In this document: piece after piece, positions 1-8,340 of the stretch
Numbering within the stretch: position 1 is the stretch's first letter
Layout: every line of letters begins with the position of its first letter
NCBI GenBank assembly: GCA_003545125.1
Contig: DQCI01000272.1
Coordinates: forward strand, 19,430 to 31,061
Origin: Paracoccaceae bacterium
Lineage (GTDB): Bacteria; Pseudomonadota; Alphaproteobacteria; Rhodobacterales; Rhodobacteraceae
Length of the DNA: 11,632 nt
Direction: 5' to 3'
Program-made: the position numbers and the translations under genes
The notes under the pieces: model-generated
What the model was told of the DNA's origin: nothing
The model's input: only the letters and a program-made list of their open reading frames with translations
Database searches by the model: none

Positions 1-3000
1 CCCATGATCGGGCGCCGCCGGGAACAGCCGGGCCATCCGGCGCGACATTTCCTCGGTATAGGTGAGCAGCACCGGCACCACCACCAGCGTGAGCATCGAA
101 GACGAGATCAACCCGCCGATGACCGCATGCGCCATCGAGGCGTTTTCGCCTGTTCCCCCGTGCAGGTTGAGCGCAAGAGGCATCATCCCGAAGATCATCG
201 CGAGCGTGGTCATCACGATCGGGCGGAACCGGGTGCGCCCGGCGACCACCAGCGCTTCGTAGAGGTTCTCGCCCTCGCGCACATGATGGTTGGTGTTGTC
301 GACGAGCAGGATCGCGTTCTTGGTCACCAGGCCCATCAGCATGATGAAGCCGATGATCGAGAAGATGTTGACGGTGGTGCCGAAAGCCATGAGGCCCAGC
401 ATAACCCCCACAAGCGCCAGCGGAAGCGAGGACATGATCGCAAAGGGTTGCAGGAATGAGCCGAACTGCGAGGCCAGCACCAGGTAGATGAAGATCACCG
501 CGAGACCGAGCGCAGCGCCGGCGGCGGTCATTGTGTCGGCCAGGTTCTCGGCCTCGCCGCCGGTGCCGGTACGGTAGCCGAGCGGCAGTTCGAGGCTCGC
601 GACCTCGTCCTGCACCAACGGGTTGGCGTCACCCAGTGTTATGCCGTCGAGATTGGCGCTCACCCCCACCGAACGGTCGCGGTCTTCACGGTTGATCTCG
701 CCGGGCCCCTCGGAGGCGACGATCGTGGCGACCTGGTCGAGCCGGATGATGCCGCCGGTGCTCTGGGCAATGGGCAGCGCAAGAAGCGCGTTCGCATCGT
801 CGCGCGCGCTCTCGGTGAGCCGCACCACGACGTTGCGCGCGGTGCCTTGCGGTGAGGTCCACTCCGAGACGGTCTGGCCGCCCAGCATCGGCTTCAGCGT
901 ATTGCCGATGCTTTGCAGTGACACGCCGAGATCGGAGGCCGCTTCGCGGTCGATGCGGATGCCGAGCGTCGGCTGCGGATCGTCGAGCGTGGTGGTGACA
1001 TCGACAAGTCCGTCGATCTCTTTGAGCTTGGCGCTGAGTTCGCCGGCGAGCCGTTCGAGCACGTCGAGGTCGGGGCCGAAGATCTTGAGCTCGATCGGGG
1101 TGGCGACGTTGCCCATGCCGCTCGCGGCACCAACGGTGTAGCGCGCGCCCGGGATCGCCTGGAGCGCCACCCGGGCCGGGCCGGTCAGCTCGGTGGCGGT
1201 GCGCGTGCGCTCTTCGCGGGGCTTCAGGAGGGCGAGGACGGTGGCGTTGTTGTCGCCCGAGGTGGTGCCCGAGTTGACGGTGGCGTAGGTGCCCGCCACC
1301 TCGTCGAACTCGGCCCGCAGCAGCGCGTCGATCTGTTCGATCTTGGCGGCGGTCCGGTCGAGCGAAACGCCCACGGGCAGCTTTACATCGACCTGGAACT
1401 CGCCGGTGTCCGACGCCGGCACAAACTCGGCGCCAACCAGCGGGAACAGCGCGAGGCCGCCGCCGAAAGCGGCGAGCGCGATAGCGAGCGTGGTCTTGCG
1501 AAACCTCAGCGCGCGCTTGAGGAGGCGGCTGTAAGCCTCGCCCAGCGCGACGAAGAAGGCATCGAATTTCCCAACCGCACGCCCCAAGATCCCGCGCTTC
1601 GCCTTCGGATCGACCGAGGGGTCGTACCAGACCGACGACAGCATCGGGTCGAGCGTGAAGGAGACGAACAGCGAGATCAGCACCGCCACCGAGACGGTGA
1701 TGCCGAATTGCAGGAAGAACCGACCCAGGATGCCCGACATGAAGGCCACCGGCAGGAACACCGAGACGATCGAAAAAGTGGTCGCGAGCACCGCGAGGCC
1801 GATCTCGTTGGTGCCGTCGAGCGCCGCCTGGCGATGGCTTTTGCCCATGTGCAGGTGGCGCATGATGTTTTCGCGCACCACGATGGCGTCGTCGATCAGG
1901 ATGCCGACGGCGAGCGAAAGCGCCATCAGGCTCATCATGTTGAGGGTGAAGCCGAGGAAGTAGATCGCCGTCATCGTGCCGATGATCGAGATCGGCAGGG
2001 TGAGCCCGGTGATGACGGTGGAGCGCCAGGAGTTGAGGAACAGGAACACGATGAGTGTGGCCAGCGCCGCGCCTTCGAGGATCATGCTTTGCACCGAATG
2101 GAACGAGTCGATGACCGGCTCGGCGTTGTCGCGCAGGATCTCGATGTCGATGCCGTCGAATTCATCGTCGGCGGTCATCTCGGCGATCACCTCGCTGATG
2201 CGTTCGGCCACCTCGACGGTGTTGGAGCCTTGCGTCTTGACGATGTCGATGGCCAGCGCACGGGTGCCGTCGATTATCGCCAGCGACGTGGCCTCGGCCA
2301 GTCTGAGCTCGACATCGGCGGTGTCGCCGAGCCGGATCGGCTGGCCTGCGCGCCGGGCGACGATCACGTCTTCAAAGGCGCGAATTGTCTCGAGCCGCCC
2401 TTCGACCTGCACAGAGGTGGAGCTGGCGGCGTCGGTGATCGCGCCAGCCGGCAGGTCCTGGTTCTCGGACGCGAGGGCGCCGGTGATCTCGGAGACCCCG
2501 ACCGACAGCGCGGTGAGCCGGTCGGGGTCGACATCGACATGCACCTCGCTGGCGCGGCCGCCGACCACGCTGGCGCGGCCGACACCGCGGATATTGGCGA
2601 GCCGCTTGGCGATGACATCCTCGGTAACGGTGGTGAGATCGCCGATCTCGTAAGTCTCGGAGCTGATCCCCACCGACATCACCGGCAGTTCGGCCGGGTC
2701 GAAGCGCAGGATCATCGGGTCTTCGGCATTGCCGGGGAACAGCGCCTCGATCTGGGCGATCTTGTCGCGCACGTCCTGGGCGGCTTCGGAGGAGCTCACT
2801 TCCAGCTCGAAAATGATGATCACCAGCGCCGAGCCGGTGCGGGCGGTCGACAGGATCCTGTCGATCCCGGCGAGGGTGGAGACCGCATCCTCGATCGGTT
2901 CGATGATGTCGCTCTCGACCGCTTCCGGGGTGGCGCCCGGGTAGGATTGCACCACGGCGACGACGGGGAAGTCGATATCGGGCAATTGTTCGATGGGCAG

Positions 3001-3093
3001 GCGGGTATAGGAAAAGGCGCCGACGACGACCATGGCGAGCATCATCATCGTGGCGAAGACGGGGTAACCGACGGAGATGCGGGTGAGGAACAT
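1..3093 (-). CDS. RND multidrug efflux permease, HAE-1/AcrB family (3' end cut by window)
   Basis: Inner-membrane proton-driven pump of the resistance-nodulation-division superfamily; it forms a trimer and exports hydrophobic or amphiphilic compounds through an adaptor and an outer-membrane channel. The frame is open without a stop for 1031 codons from ATG 3091-3093 to the window edge. Family length is about 1030-1050, so only the C-terminal tail is missing. Visible landmarks are TM1 at about residues 12-28, the [12 protein letters not shown] segment after it, the second-half TM at about 535-555, and a final TM ending in [16 protein letters not shown]. The proton-relay residues known from AcrB have counterparts: D401-D402 in TM4 ([13 protein letters not shown]), K925 in TM10 ([12 protein letters not shown]) and a Thr in the [10 protein letters not shown] segment. 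A GGAG Shine-Dalgarno (3101-3104) lies 7 nt before the start. The start is 4 nt beyond the adaptor stop, so the two are cotranscribed. Substrate cannot be read from sequence. No frameshift was seen. Confidence 0.95.
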   Translation of the reverse strand, partial: MFLTRISVGYPVFATMMMLAMVVVGAFSYTRLPIEQLPDIDFPVVAVVQSYPGATPEAVESDIIEPIEDAVSTLAGIDRILSTARTGSALVIIIFELEVSSSEAAQDVRDKIAQIEALFPGNAEDPMILRFDPAELPVMSVGISSETYEIGDLTTVTEDVIAKRLANIRGVGRASVVGGRASEVHVDVDPDRLTALSVGVSEITGALASENQDLPAGAITDAASSTSVQVEGRLETIRAFEDVIVARRAGQPIRLGDTADVELRLAEATSLAIIDGTRALAIDIVKTQGSNTVEVAERISEVIAEMTADDEFDGIDIEILRDNAEPVIDSFHSVQSMILEGAALATLIVFLFLNSWRSTVITGLTLPISIIGTMTAIYFLGFTLNMMSLMALSLAVGILIDDAIVVRENIMRHLHMGKSHRQAALDGTNEIGLAVLATTFSIVSVFLPVAFMSGILGRFFLQFGITVSVAVLISLFVSFTLDPMLSSVWYDPSVDPKAKRGILGRAVGKFDAFFVALGEAYSRLLKRALRFRKTTLAIALAAFGGGLALFPLVGAEFVPASDTGEFQVDVKLPVGVSLDRTAAKIEQIDALLRAEFDEVAGTYATVNSGTTSGDNNATVLALLKPREERTRTATELTGPARVALQAIPGARYTVGAASGMGNVATPIELKIFGPDLDVLERLAGELSAKLKEIDGLVDVTTTLDDPQPTLGIRIDREAASDLGVSLQSIGNTLKPMLGGQTVSEWTSPQGTARNVVVRLTESARDDANALLALPIAQSTGGIIRLDQVATIVASEGPGEINREDRDRSVGVSANLDGITLGDANPLVQDEVASLELPLGYRTGTGGEAENLADTMTAAGAALGLAVIFIYLVLASQFGSFLQPFAIMSSLPLALVGVMLGLMAFGTTVNIFSIIGFIMLMGLVTKNAILLVDNTNHHVREGENLYEALVVAGRTRFRPIVMTTLAMIFGMMPLALNLHGGTGENASMAHAVIGGLISSSMLTLVVVPVLLTYTEEMSRRMARLFPAAPDHG

Positions 3094-3097
3094 CGGC

Positions 3098-4345
3098 TTA
3101 CTCCGCGAGCAGGGTGACGCTGTCACCGGGGGCGAGCGCGGGCAGCGGTTCGATCACCACCAGGTCGCCCGCAGCAAGACCGCTTTCGGTCTCGATGAGC
3201 GCACCGCCGTCCCAGCTGCGGCCGGTCTCGACGGCGCGCCGCTCGGCGAAGCCGTCCGCGATCACCAGTACATGCACCCCCTCCGCATCGCGCCGGAGTG
3301 CTGCGGCGGGGATCGCGAGACCGCCCGAGCGCGCTTCGAGCACGATCCGGCCGGACGCGAACATACCGCCGCGCAGCTCGCCGCCTTCGTTGTCGAGCGC
3401 GACGAAGACCGGCAGCATCCGGCTGCCTTCGATGGCCACGGGGGCGAGGCGCGCGACTTCGCCCTTGAACACCCGGTCACCGAACCCCTCGACGGTGAGG
3501 TCGACGGCCTGGCCCTTGGCAAGCTCCGGCGCGAAGGACACGGGCGCGGTCGCCTCGACCTCGAGCGACGACATGTCGACCAGCGTCATCAGCGGCGAGC
3601 CGAAGGTGGCGACCTGGCCCGGCTCGACAGAGCGGGTCGAGACGACGCCATCGAAGGGCGCCGCGACGGTGGCGCGATCAAGCGCGCGCTGGGCACTGGC
3701 GACAAGGGTCTCCTGCGCCGCGAGCGTGGCGGTCAGCTGATCGAGCGAGGAACGCGCCCGTTCGAGCGTGTTGGCAGCCTGAAGCCCGCGGTCGACGAGG
3801 CTGCGGGTGCGCTCATAGTCGGTGCGCGCCTGGCCGAGCTGCACCCGCGTGGCCTGGGCCGTGGCCAGCGCCTGGTCGAGCTGGTTCTGTAATGTGTCGC
3901 TATCGAAGGCCACCAGGGTCTGACCCCGGAACACTTCATCGCCCGGCCGCGCGGTCACGTTCAGAACCTGCGCCGAGACCTCGGAGGTGAGCTGCAACTG
4001 GCGCACTGGCGCGAGCGAGCCGGTGATCTTGAGGGTCTCCATCAATGTCGTCGGCTCCAGCTCTCGCACCTCGAAGGGCGCAAGCTGGATAATGGCGGCC
4101 CGCGCGGCCCGGGCCTCGGCATCGGCCTGGGCTTCGGCCTCGGCGGTCGCCCTGTCCGCCTGGATATCCGCGAGCTTGCCGGACCTCACGAACCAGGCGC
4201 CAGCGGCCGCGAGCGCTGCGACAATGACCAGCCACCAGATCCAGCGACGGCTCTTTTTCGGTGGCAGACCCTTCTCGGCCCGCGCCGCGGTGGCGCGCTC
4301 GCGCCGACTCATTGCCCAGTCTGGTTTGTCGCTGGTTTGGGTCAT
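3098..4345 (-). CDS. RND efflux periplasmic adaptor subunit (membrane fusion protein)
   Basis: Periplasmic adaptor that bridges the RND pump to an outer-membrane TolC-like channel. The 415-residue protein has a basic N-terminus (KKSRRW, 30-35) and a single membrane anchor at about 35-53. It is therefore tethered by a helix; there is no lipobox. An Ala/Glu-rich linker (about 64-84) follows. The first lipoyl half-motif is at about 121-149, an alpha-helical hairpin rich in Ala/Gln/Arg at about 150-225, and the second lipoyl half (APFDGVVSTRSVEPGQ) at about 229-244. A beta-barrel domain spans about 260-340 and a membrane-proximal domain about 345-412. A longer frame begins at 4408, but I chose ATG 4343-4345 because it overlaps the regulator's stop as ATGA, the usual sign of translational coupling. 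A GAAGAG-type ribosome site sits about 7 nt upstream. The upstream extension (MDRNDGPARH...) lies inside the regulator gene and looks unlike the family. Confidence 0.93.
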   Translation of the reverse strand: MTQTSDKPDWAMSRRERATAARAEKGLPPKKSRRWIWWLVIVAALAAAGAWFVRSGKLADIQADRATAEAEAQADAEARAARAAIIQLAPFEVRELEPTTLMETLKITGSLAPVRQLQLTSEVSAQVLNVTARPGDEVFRGQTLVAFDSDTLQNQLDQALATAQATRVQLGQARTDYERTRSLVDRGLQAANTLERARSSLDQLTATLAAQETLVASAQRALDRATVAAPFDGVVSTRSVEPGQVATFGSPLMTLVDMSSLEVEATAPVSFAPELAKGQAVDLTVEGFGDRVFKGEVARLAPVAIEGSRMLPVFVALDNEGGELRGGMFASGRIVLEARSGGLAIPAAALRRDAEGVHVLVIADGFAERRAVETGRSWDGGALIETESGLAAGDLVVIEPLPALAPGDSVTLLAE

Positions 4346-4845
4346 GGTGTCACTCTTCGTCCTTTGCGGCCGGCGCCAGTGGCGGGCGGGGCCATCATTT
4401 CGATCCATTCATCGAAGAATACAGCCGTTTCGCGATAGAAATCCGCGTAGTGCCGGACACGCTCCCGCGCCGCCGCGTGGCTGTCCGGAAAGTCATCGGC
4501 AAGCGTCCCGATGGTGTCGGCATTGGCGCGAAATCGGGTGGCGAGCGCTTGAATCGCCGCCGCGCTGGGCCGGTCGAGCGCCTGGTAGGCGTCGCCGCGC
4601 TGGCCCACCGGCGAGGTTCGCAGCACCATGCCCTTCAGCTCCAGGAGCCGGGCGTTGGTGCTGGCCGAGGCTTTGGAGATTTTCAGCGCTTTCGCCATCT
4701 GACCGAGCGTCCGCGGCGCGCCTTCGACGAGCAGGTATCCGAGGATCTGACCGGCGATGCGCGGCCCGCCGTCGTCCCGGAAGATCAGGCCCATCTGTTC
4801 GATGAAGGTGTGCATGGGTGTTGTCATGGCGGGGACGTAACCCAT
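4342..4845 (-). CDS. GbsR/MarR-type transcriptional regulator of the efflux operon
   Basis: DNA-binding regulator of up to 167 residues. The opening segment FIEQMGLIFRDDGGPRIAGQILGYLL (residues 14-39) is typical of the GbsR branch of MarR-like winged-helix proteins. The helix-turn-helix is at about 45-70 (LGQMAKALKISKASASTNARLLE), followed by a wing (LRTSPVGQRGDAYQAL). A helical C-terminal half (about 92-150) probably dimerises and may hold the ligand site. It is first in the operon and its stop overlaps the adaptor start, so it most likely controls the pump, possibly as an autorepressor acting at the dyad 4857-4883. The start is uncertain: ATG 4843-4845 has only a weak close GGAACGG in front, and ATG at 4825-4827 or 4813-4815 could equally serve, since the conserved region begins at residue 13. 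The inducing ligand is unknown. Confidence 0.88.
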   Translation of the reverse strand: MGYVPAMTTPMHTFIEQMGLIFRDDGGPRIAGQILGYLLVEGAPRTLGQMAKALKISKASASTNARLLELKGMVLRTSPVGQRGDAYQALDRPSAAAIQALATRFRANADTIGTLADDFPDSHAAARERVRHYADFYRETAVFFDEWIEMMAPPATGAGRKGRRVTP

Positions 4846-4967
4846 CCGTTCCGTGCGTTCAATACGGACTAAACGGATTGAACACGTTACCGTTGGGTCA
4901 CCCGGTCCGGCTTGTGGGCCCTGCTGCCCCGGCGTATCCAGCGGCCAGCTAAAAAAGGACCGACCCG
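4846..4967. other. Divergent intergenic region between the efflux operon and selD
   Basis: This 122-bp gap must hold the promoters of both the leftward efflux operon and the rightward selD gene. Its left third is relatively AT-rich and holds the dyad described at 4857-4883. The right end carries the selD ribosome site: AAGGA at 4955-4959, preceded by an A-run. No clear sigma-70 hexamer pair was identified on either strand. Confidence 0.6.
4857..4883. promoter_or_regulatory. 27-bp inverted repeat, candidate operator for the GbsR/MarR-type regulator
   Basis: The arms GTTCAAT (4857-4863) and ATTGAAC (4877-4883) are perfect 7-bp inverted copies around a 13-bp centre. Two further matching CG base pairs lie just inside each arm. 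The centre of the dyad is 25 bp upstream of the regulator's first possible ATG and about 98 bp upstream of the divergent selD start. Dimeric MarR-like proteins bind dyads of this type and often regulate themselves. The position and symmetry are seen; assigning it to this regulator is inference. I could not place convincing -35/-10 boxes. Confidence 0.5.
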
Positions 4968-7157
4968 ATGATGGACATGCCCCTGCCCCTGACCCGCGAC
5001 CTCGTCCTGATCGGCGGCGGCCATGCCCACGCCCTGGTCTTGCGCATGTGGGCGATGCAGCCGGTCGCAGGCACCCGGGTGACGCTCATCAATCCAGGTC
5101 CGACGGCGCCCTATTCGGGAATGCTGCCGGGGCATATCGCGGGGCATTACACGCGCGAGGCGCTGGACATCGACCTGGTGAAACTCGCGCGCTTCGCCGG
5201 TGCGCGGCTGATCCTTGGGGAAGCTAATCGGGTCGATCCGGTCGCAAAGACCGTCACGCTCGCCGGGCGCGGCGAGATCGGCTATGACGTCGCCTCGATC
5301 GACGTCGGCATCCACACCGAAATGCCCGGCCTTCCCGGCTTCGCCGAGAATGCCCTGGGGGCCAAGCCGCTTGACACCTACACCAGGCGGTGGCGCGATT
5401 TTCTGACCGCCGCGAAGGCGGGCGAGGTCGCACCGGAGGTCGCGGTGATCGGGGCCGGGGTCGCCGGGGTGGAGCTGGCGCTCGCGATGGCGCATGCGCT
5501 CAGGCGCGATGTGGGCAGTGCGGCGAAGGTGGCGCTGATCGAGGCGGGCGACGAGATCGCCGGGCGCAACCCCGAGACGACGGCCCGGCTGCGCGCGGCG
5601 CTTGAGGGGTTCGGGGTCGACATCCACACCAGGGCGGAGGTCACGCGGATCACCGCAGAGGGCGTGACGCTTGCCGGCGCCGGATCTGCACCCTCGCGCT
5701 TCACCGTGGGAACCGCCGGGGCGATCGCGCATGGCTGGGTGGCCGAGAGCCCCCTGCCCGTCACCGACGACGGGTTCGTGCGGGTCGACAGCCATTTGCG
5801 TGTCGAGGGGCATTGGGATCTCTTCGCGGTCGGCGATTGCGCGCACATGACCCACGCGCCGCGGCCCAAGGCCGGGGTCTATGCCGTGCGCGCGGGGCCG
5901 GTGCTTCTGGACAACCTGCGCGCGGTGCTGACGGGCGGGAAGACCAAGGATTACCAACCGCAGAAGGATTATCTGAAGCTCATCTCGCTCGGCGGGAAAT
6001 CGGCGCTGGCCGAAAAATGGGGGCGCACCGTGTCAGGGCCGCTGTTGTGGCGCTGGAAGAACCGGATAGACACGAAATTCATGGCGCGGTTCCAGGACCT
6101 GCCGGAGATGAAGCCCTCGCCCCTGCCCCGGCGCGTGACACAGGGTATGGACGAGGAGCTGGCGGGCGAACACAAGCCGCTCTGTGCGGGCTGCGGCTCG
6201 AAGGTCGGCCCCGGCACCTTGTCGGCGGCGCTGGCCGCTCTGCCAGGCGCGGGGCGGGCGGACGTGCTGTCTGGCCCGGGCGACGACGCCGCCGTGCTCG
6301 AGATCGGCGGGCAGCGCCAGGTGCTCACCACGGACCATCTGCGCGCCTTCACCGACGACCCTGCCCTTCTCGCGCGGATCGCCGCGGTACATGCCTTGGG
6401 CGATATCTGGGCGATGGGCGCGACGCCGCAGGCGGCGCTGGCGAGCATCATCCTGCCGCGGATGTCCCAGCCCCTGCAGGCGCGCAGCATGGCGGAGGTG
6501 ATGGCGGCGGCCTCGGAGGTGTTCGCCGCTGCGGGCGCCGAGATTGTTGGCGGGCATTCGACGATGGGGGCCGAGATGACGCTCGGGTTCACGATCACCG
6601 GGCTGGTGGAGGGCGATCCGATCACCAACGCGGGGGCCCGGGTCGGGGATGCGCTTTTGCTCACCCGGCCGATCGGCAGCGGCACGTTGCTGGCCGCCGA
6701 GATGCTGGGCCAGACCGACGGGCGCGACATCGCGGCGATGTTCGGGGCGATGGCCCGGCCGCAGGGCGACGCGGCGGATCTGCTCGCTGGCGCGCATGCG
6801 ATGACCGACGTGACCGGGTTTGGCCTTGCGGGACATTTGCTGGCGATCTGCAAGGCATCCGGTGCGGCGGCCGAAATCGACCTCGACGCGGTGCCACTGT
6901 ACCAGGGCGCGCTGGCGCTGGCGGACGCCGGGCACCGCTCGTCGATCTGGGCGGCCAACCGGGAGGCGGCACCCGTCGAGGCGGCCGAAGGCGCGCGCGG
7001 GGCCTTGCTGCATGACCCGCAGACGGCGGGCGGATTGCTTGCGGCGGTCGATGCGGCGCGCGCCGCGTCACTGGTGGCCCGGCTCAGGGATATGGGGCAT
7101 GAGGCCGCATTGATCGGGCGGATTGTCGATGGCGTGCCCACAGTGCGGTGCGGCTAA
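4968..7157 (+). CDS. selD: Fused NDH-2-like FAD oxidoreductase / selenide, water dikinase (SelD)
   Basis: The C-terminal domain (about 400-729) makes selenophosphate from selenide and ATP. The N-terminal domain (about 10-380) is a pyridine-nucleotide-disulfide-type flavoprotein, the family TIGR03169 known to precede SelD. In the flavoprotein, the FAD Rossmann motif is GGGHAHA (16-22), the NAD(P) motif GAGVAG (162-167) and the second FAD motif VGDCAH (D290). In SelD, LCAGCGSK places Cys409 and Lys412 at the positions of E. coli Cys17 and Lys20, both essential there, while E. coli Cys19 is Ser411 here. Further motifs are GPGDDAAV (D439-D440), TTD (D456), DIWAMG (D479), GGHS (528-531), TDVTGFG (613-619) and DPQTAGG (683-689). 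The full set suggests an active enzyme. The start is supported by AAGGA 9 nt upstream; the adjacent ATG at 4971 is a possible alternative. The role of the flavoprotein half is not established; supplying reduced selenium is an attractive inference. The gene converges on mnmH. Confidence 0.95.
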   Translation: MMDMPLPLTRDLVLIGGGHAHALVLRMWAMQPVAGTRVTLINPGPTAPYSGMLPGHIAGHYTREALDIDLVKLARFAGARLILGEANRVDPVAKTVTLAGRGEIGYDVASIDVGIHTEMPGLPGFAENALGAKPLDTYTRRWRDFLTAAKAGEVAPEVAVIGAGVAGVELALAMAHALRRDVGSAAKVALIEAGDEIAGRNPETTARLRAALEGFGVDIHTRAEVTRITAEGVTLAGAGSAPSRFTVGTAGAIAHGWVAESPLPVTDDGFVRVDSHLRVEGHWDLFAVGDCAHMTHAPRPKAGVYAVRAGPVLLDNLRAVLTGGKTKDYQPQKDYLKLISLGGKSALAEKWGRTVSGPLLWRWKNRIDTKFMARFQDLPEMKPSPLPRRVTQGMDEELAGEHKPLCAGCGSKVGPGTLSAALAALPGAGRADVLSGPGDDAAVLEIGGQRQVLTTDHLRAFTDDPALLARIAAVHALGDIWAMGATPQAALASIILPRMSQPLQARSMAEVMAAASEVFAAAGAEIVGGHSTMGAEMTLGFTITGLVEGDPITNAGARVGDALLLTRPIGSGTLLAAEMLGQTDGRDIAAMFGAMARPQGDAADLLAGAHAMTDVTGFGLAGHLLAICKASGAAAEIDLDAVPLYQGALALADAGHRSSIWAANREAAPVEAAEGARGALLHDPQTAGGLLAAVDAARAASLVARLRDMGHEAALIGRIVDGVPTVRCG

Positions 7158-7215
7158 CACCAGTTGGGCAGCAGCGCCCCCAGTCGACCGTCACGCGACA
7201 GATCCGCCGGGTGCC

Positions 7216-7283
7216 GGAACGCCTTTCGAAAGGCGTTCCCACGCGATTTCGAAATCGCGTCATACGGACGCGCGCGCGTCCGT
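7216..7283. terminator. Three tandem perfect palindromes between convergent selD and mnmH
   Basis: Three consecutive perfect dyads were read base by base. The first is 7216-7239, 24 bp, with left half GGAACGCCTTTC. The second is 7241-7260, 20 bp, left half ACGCGATTTC. The third is 7264-7283, 20 bp, left half ACGGACGCGC. They are separated by 1 and 3 bp. The first two share the core TTTCGAAA. The array begins 58 bp after the selD stop and ends 10 bp before the mnmH stop codon (on the minus strand, just downstream of that gene), so it is well placed to end transcripts from both sides. None is followed by a clear T-run, so they are not textbook intrinsic terminators. 3'-end protection or pausing is equally possible. 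Confidence 0.6.
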
Positions 7284-7293
7284 CGCCCTGCGC

Positions 7294-8340
7294 TCAGGAA
7301 CTCGCCTCCCCGACCATCCGCGCCGCCGCTTCGGCCAGCGTTGCATCCTCGAGATCGGGCAGATCGAGGGTCACCGGCGTGGGCGCGCCGTCGCGCGAGA
7401 TGCGGGTGTATTTGGGGTCGTAGTGCTCGGTGACCAGCGCCGCCGCCATCCCGGCATAGTCGCCCGCCGCGGCAAGCGCGCGCCAGGCGTCGACGCGCTC
7501 GTGCCCATGGTAGCGCACAAGTTTCGTCAGCACGCTTTCGAGCTTGCCTGCATCTGCCGTCATATCGGGATAGGAGCGCACGAGATGCGCGGCGCGGGCT
7601 TCCAGCGGCGCTTTCACCTCGAAGCGGGGTGCGGCGATCATCGCCTTCCACAGGCTGGGCGGCAGGATGATGTCGCCGATCTTCGAGCTTTCGGCCTCGA
7701 CGAAGACGGGACGGTCCAGGTCGAGCCCGGCAAGCGCTTGGGCCAAGCGGCTTTCGAACATCTTCTGCGAGGGCTGCGTCTCGCCCATCGGGCCGAACAG
7801 CGAGCCCCGGTGTTCGGCCATGGCTTCCAGGTCGATCACCTGGCCACCGGCCTCGGCGATATGGGCGAGAAGCCGGGTCTTCGCCGTGCCGGTGCCGCCG
7901 CCCACAAGGATCACCCGCGCCGTGACCGGCGCCCGGTAGAGCGCCCCCACGACCAGGTTGCGATAGGCCTTGTAGCCGCCCGCGATCGTGTCGGTCCGCC
8001 AGCCGATCTCCTTCAGGATCGCGGCGAAGGAGCGTGAACGCTGGCCGCCGCGCCAGCAGTAGACAAGCGGCCGCCAGCCCCCGGGCATATCCGCCAGCGC
8101 GCCTTCGAGATGCGCCGCCGCGTTGCGCGAGACGAGGGCCGCGCCAACCTTACGGGCGAGGAACCGGTCCTGTTGCACATAGATCGTGCCCACACGCGCG
8201 CGTTCGGCGTTGGACAGCACCGGCAGGCTCATCGCGCCCGGCAGGTGGTCCTCGGCGAATTCCGCGGGCGAGCGGACGTCGAGAAATGCGTCGAACGGAA
8301 GGTTTTCGAGGTCGGCGAGGGTGGTCAGGGTGATCGGCAT
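7294..8340 (-). CDS. mnmH: tRNA 2-selenouridine synthase (MnmH/SelU)
   Basis: This enzyme replaces the sulfur of 2-thiouridine at wobble position 34 of certain tRNAs with selenium, using selenophosphate and passing through a geranylated intermediate. The 348-residue protein (E. coli YbbB is 364) has an N-terminal rhodanese domain (about 1-125). Its catalytic cysteine C95 lies in VYCWRGGQRS, matching C97 of the E. coli protein. A C-terminal P-loop domain starts at GGGTGTAKT (147-155), and EHYDPKYTR near the end matches the E. coli EEYYDPMYR region. The last Gly of the P-loop (GxxxxGKT) is Ala153 here. ATG 8338-8340 is chosen because the rhodanese homology begins directly after it. An in-frame GTG at 8371-8373 would add 11 residues but overlaps the only strong AGGAGG. 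The gene converges on selD, which makes its substrate. Confidence 0.94.
   Translation of the reverse strand: MPITLTTLADLENLPFDAFLDVRSPAEFAEDHLPGAMSLPVLSNAERARVGTIYVQQDRFLARKVGAALVSRNAAAHLEGALADMPGGWRPLVYCWRGGQRSRSFAAILKEIGWRTDTIAGGYKAYRNLVVGALYRAPVTARVILVGGGTGTAKTRLLAHIAEAGGQVIDLEAMAEHRGSLFGPMGETQPSQKMFESRLAQALAGLDLDRPVFVEAESSKIGDIILPPSLWKAMIAAPRFEVKAPLEARAAHLVRSYPDMTADAGKLESVLTKLVRYHGHERVDAWRALAAAGDYAGMAAALVTEHYDPKYTRISRDGAPTPVTLDLPDLEDATLAEAAARMVGEASS

Noticed and set aside
1708..3117. 469-residue plus-strand open frame antisense to the RND pump
   Set aside because: It is in exact codon register with the pump gene. Its openness follows from the pump avoiding TTA, CTA and TCA codons. The product is Asp/His/Gly-rich with no recognisable domain.
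4846..4967. Sigma-70 promoter boxes for the efflux operon or selD
   Set aside because: Several TTGAAC/TTCAAT-like hexamers occur in the dyad, but none is paired with a reasonable -10 at 16-18 bp, so no promoter is called.
6183..6203. Possible selenocysteine at the SelD active site
   Set aside because: The codons here are TGT, TGC and TCG (Cys, Cys, Ser); no in-frame TGA is present.
5969..7141. 390-residue minus-strand open frame within selD
   Set aside because: Low-complexity Ala/Ser/Pro composition, no domain, and it lies fully inside a gene with all SelD catalytic motifs.
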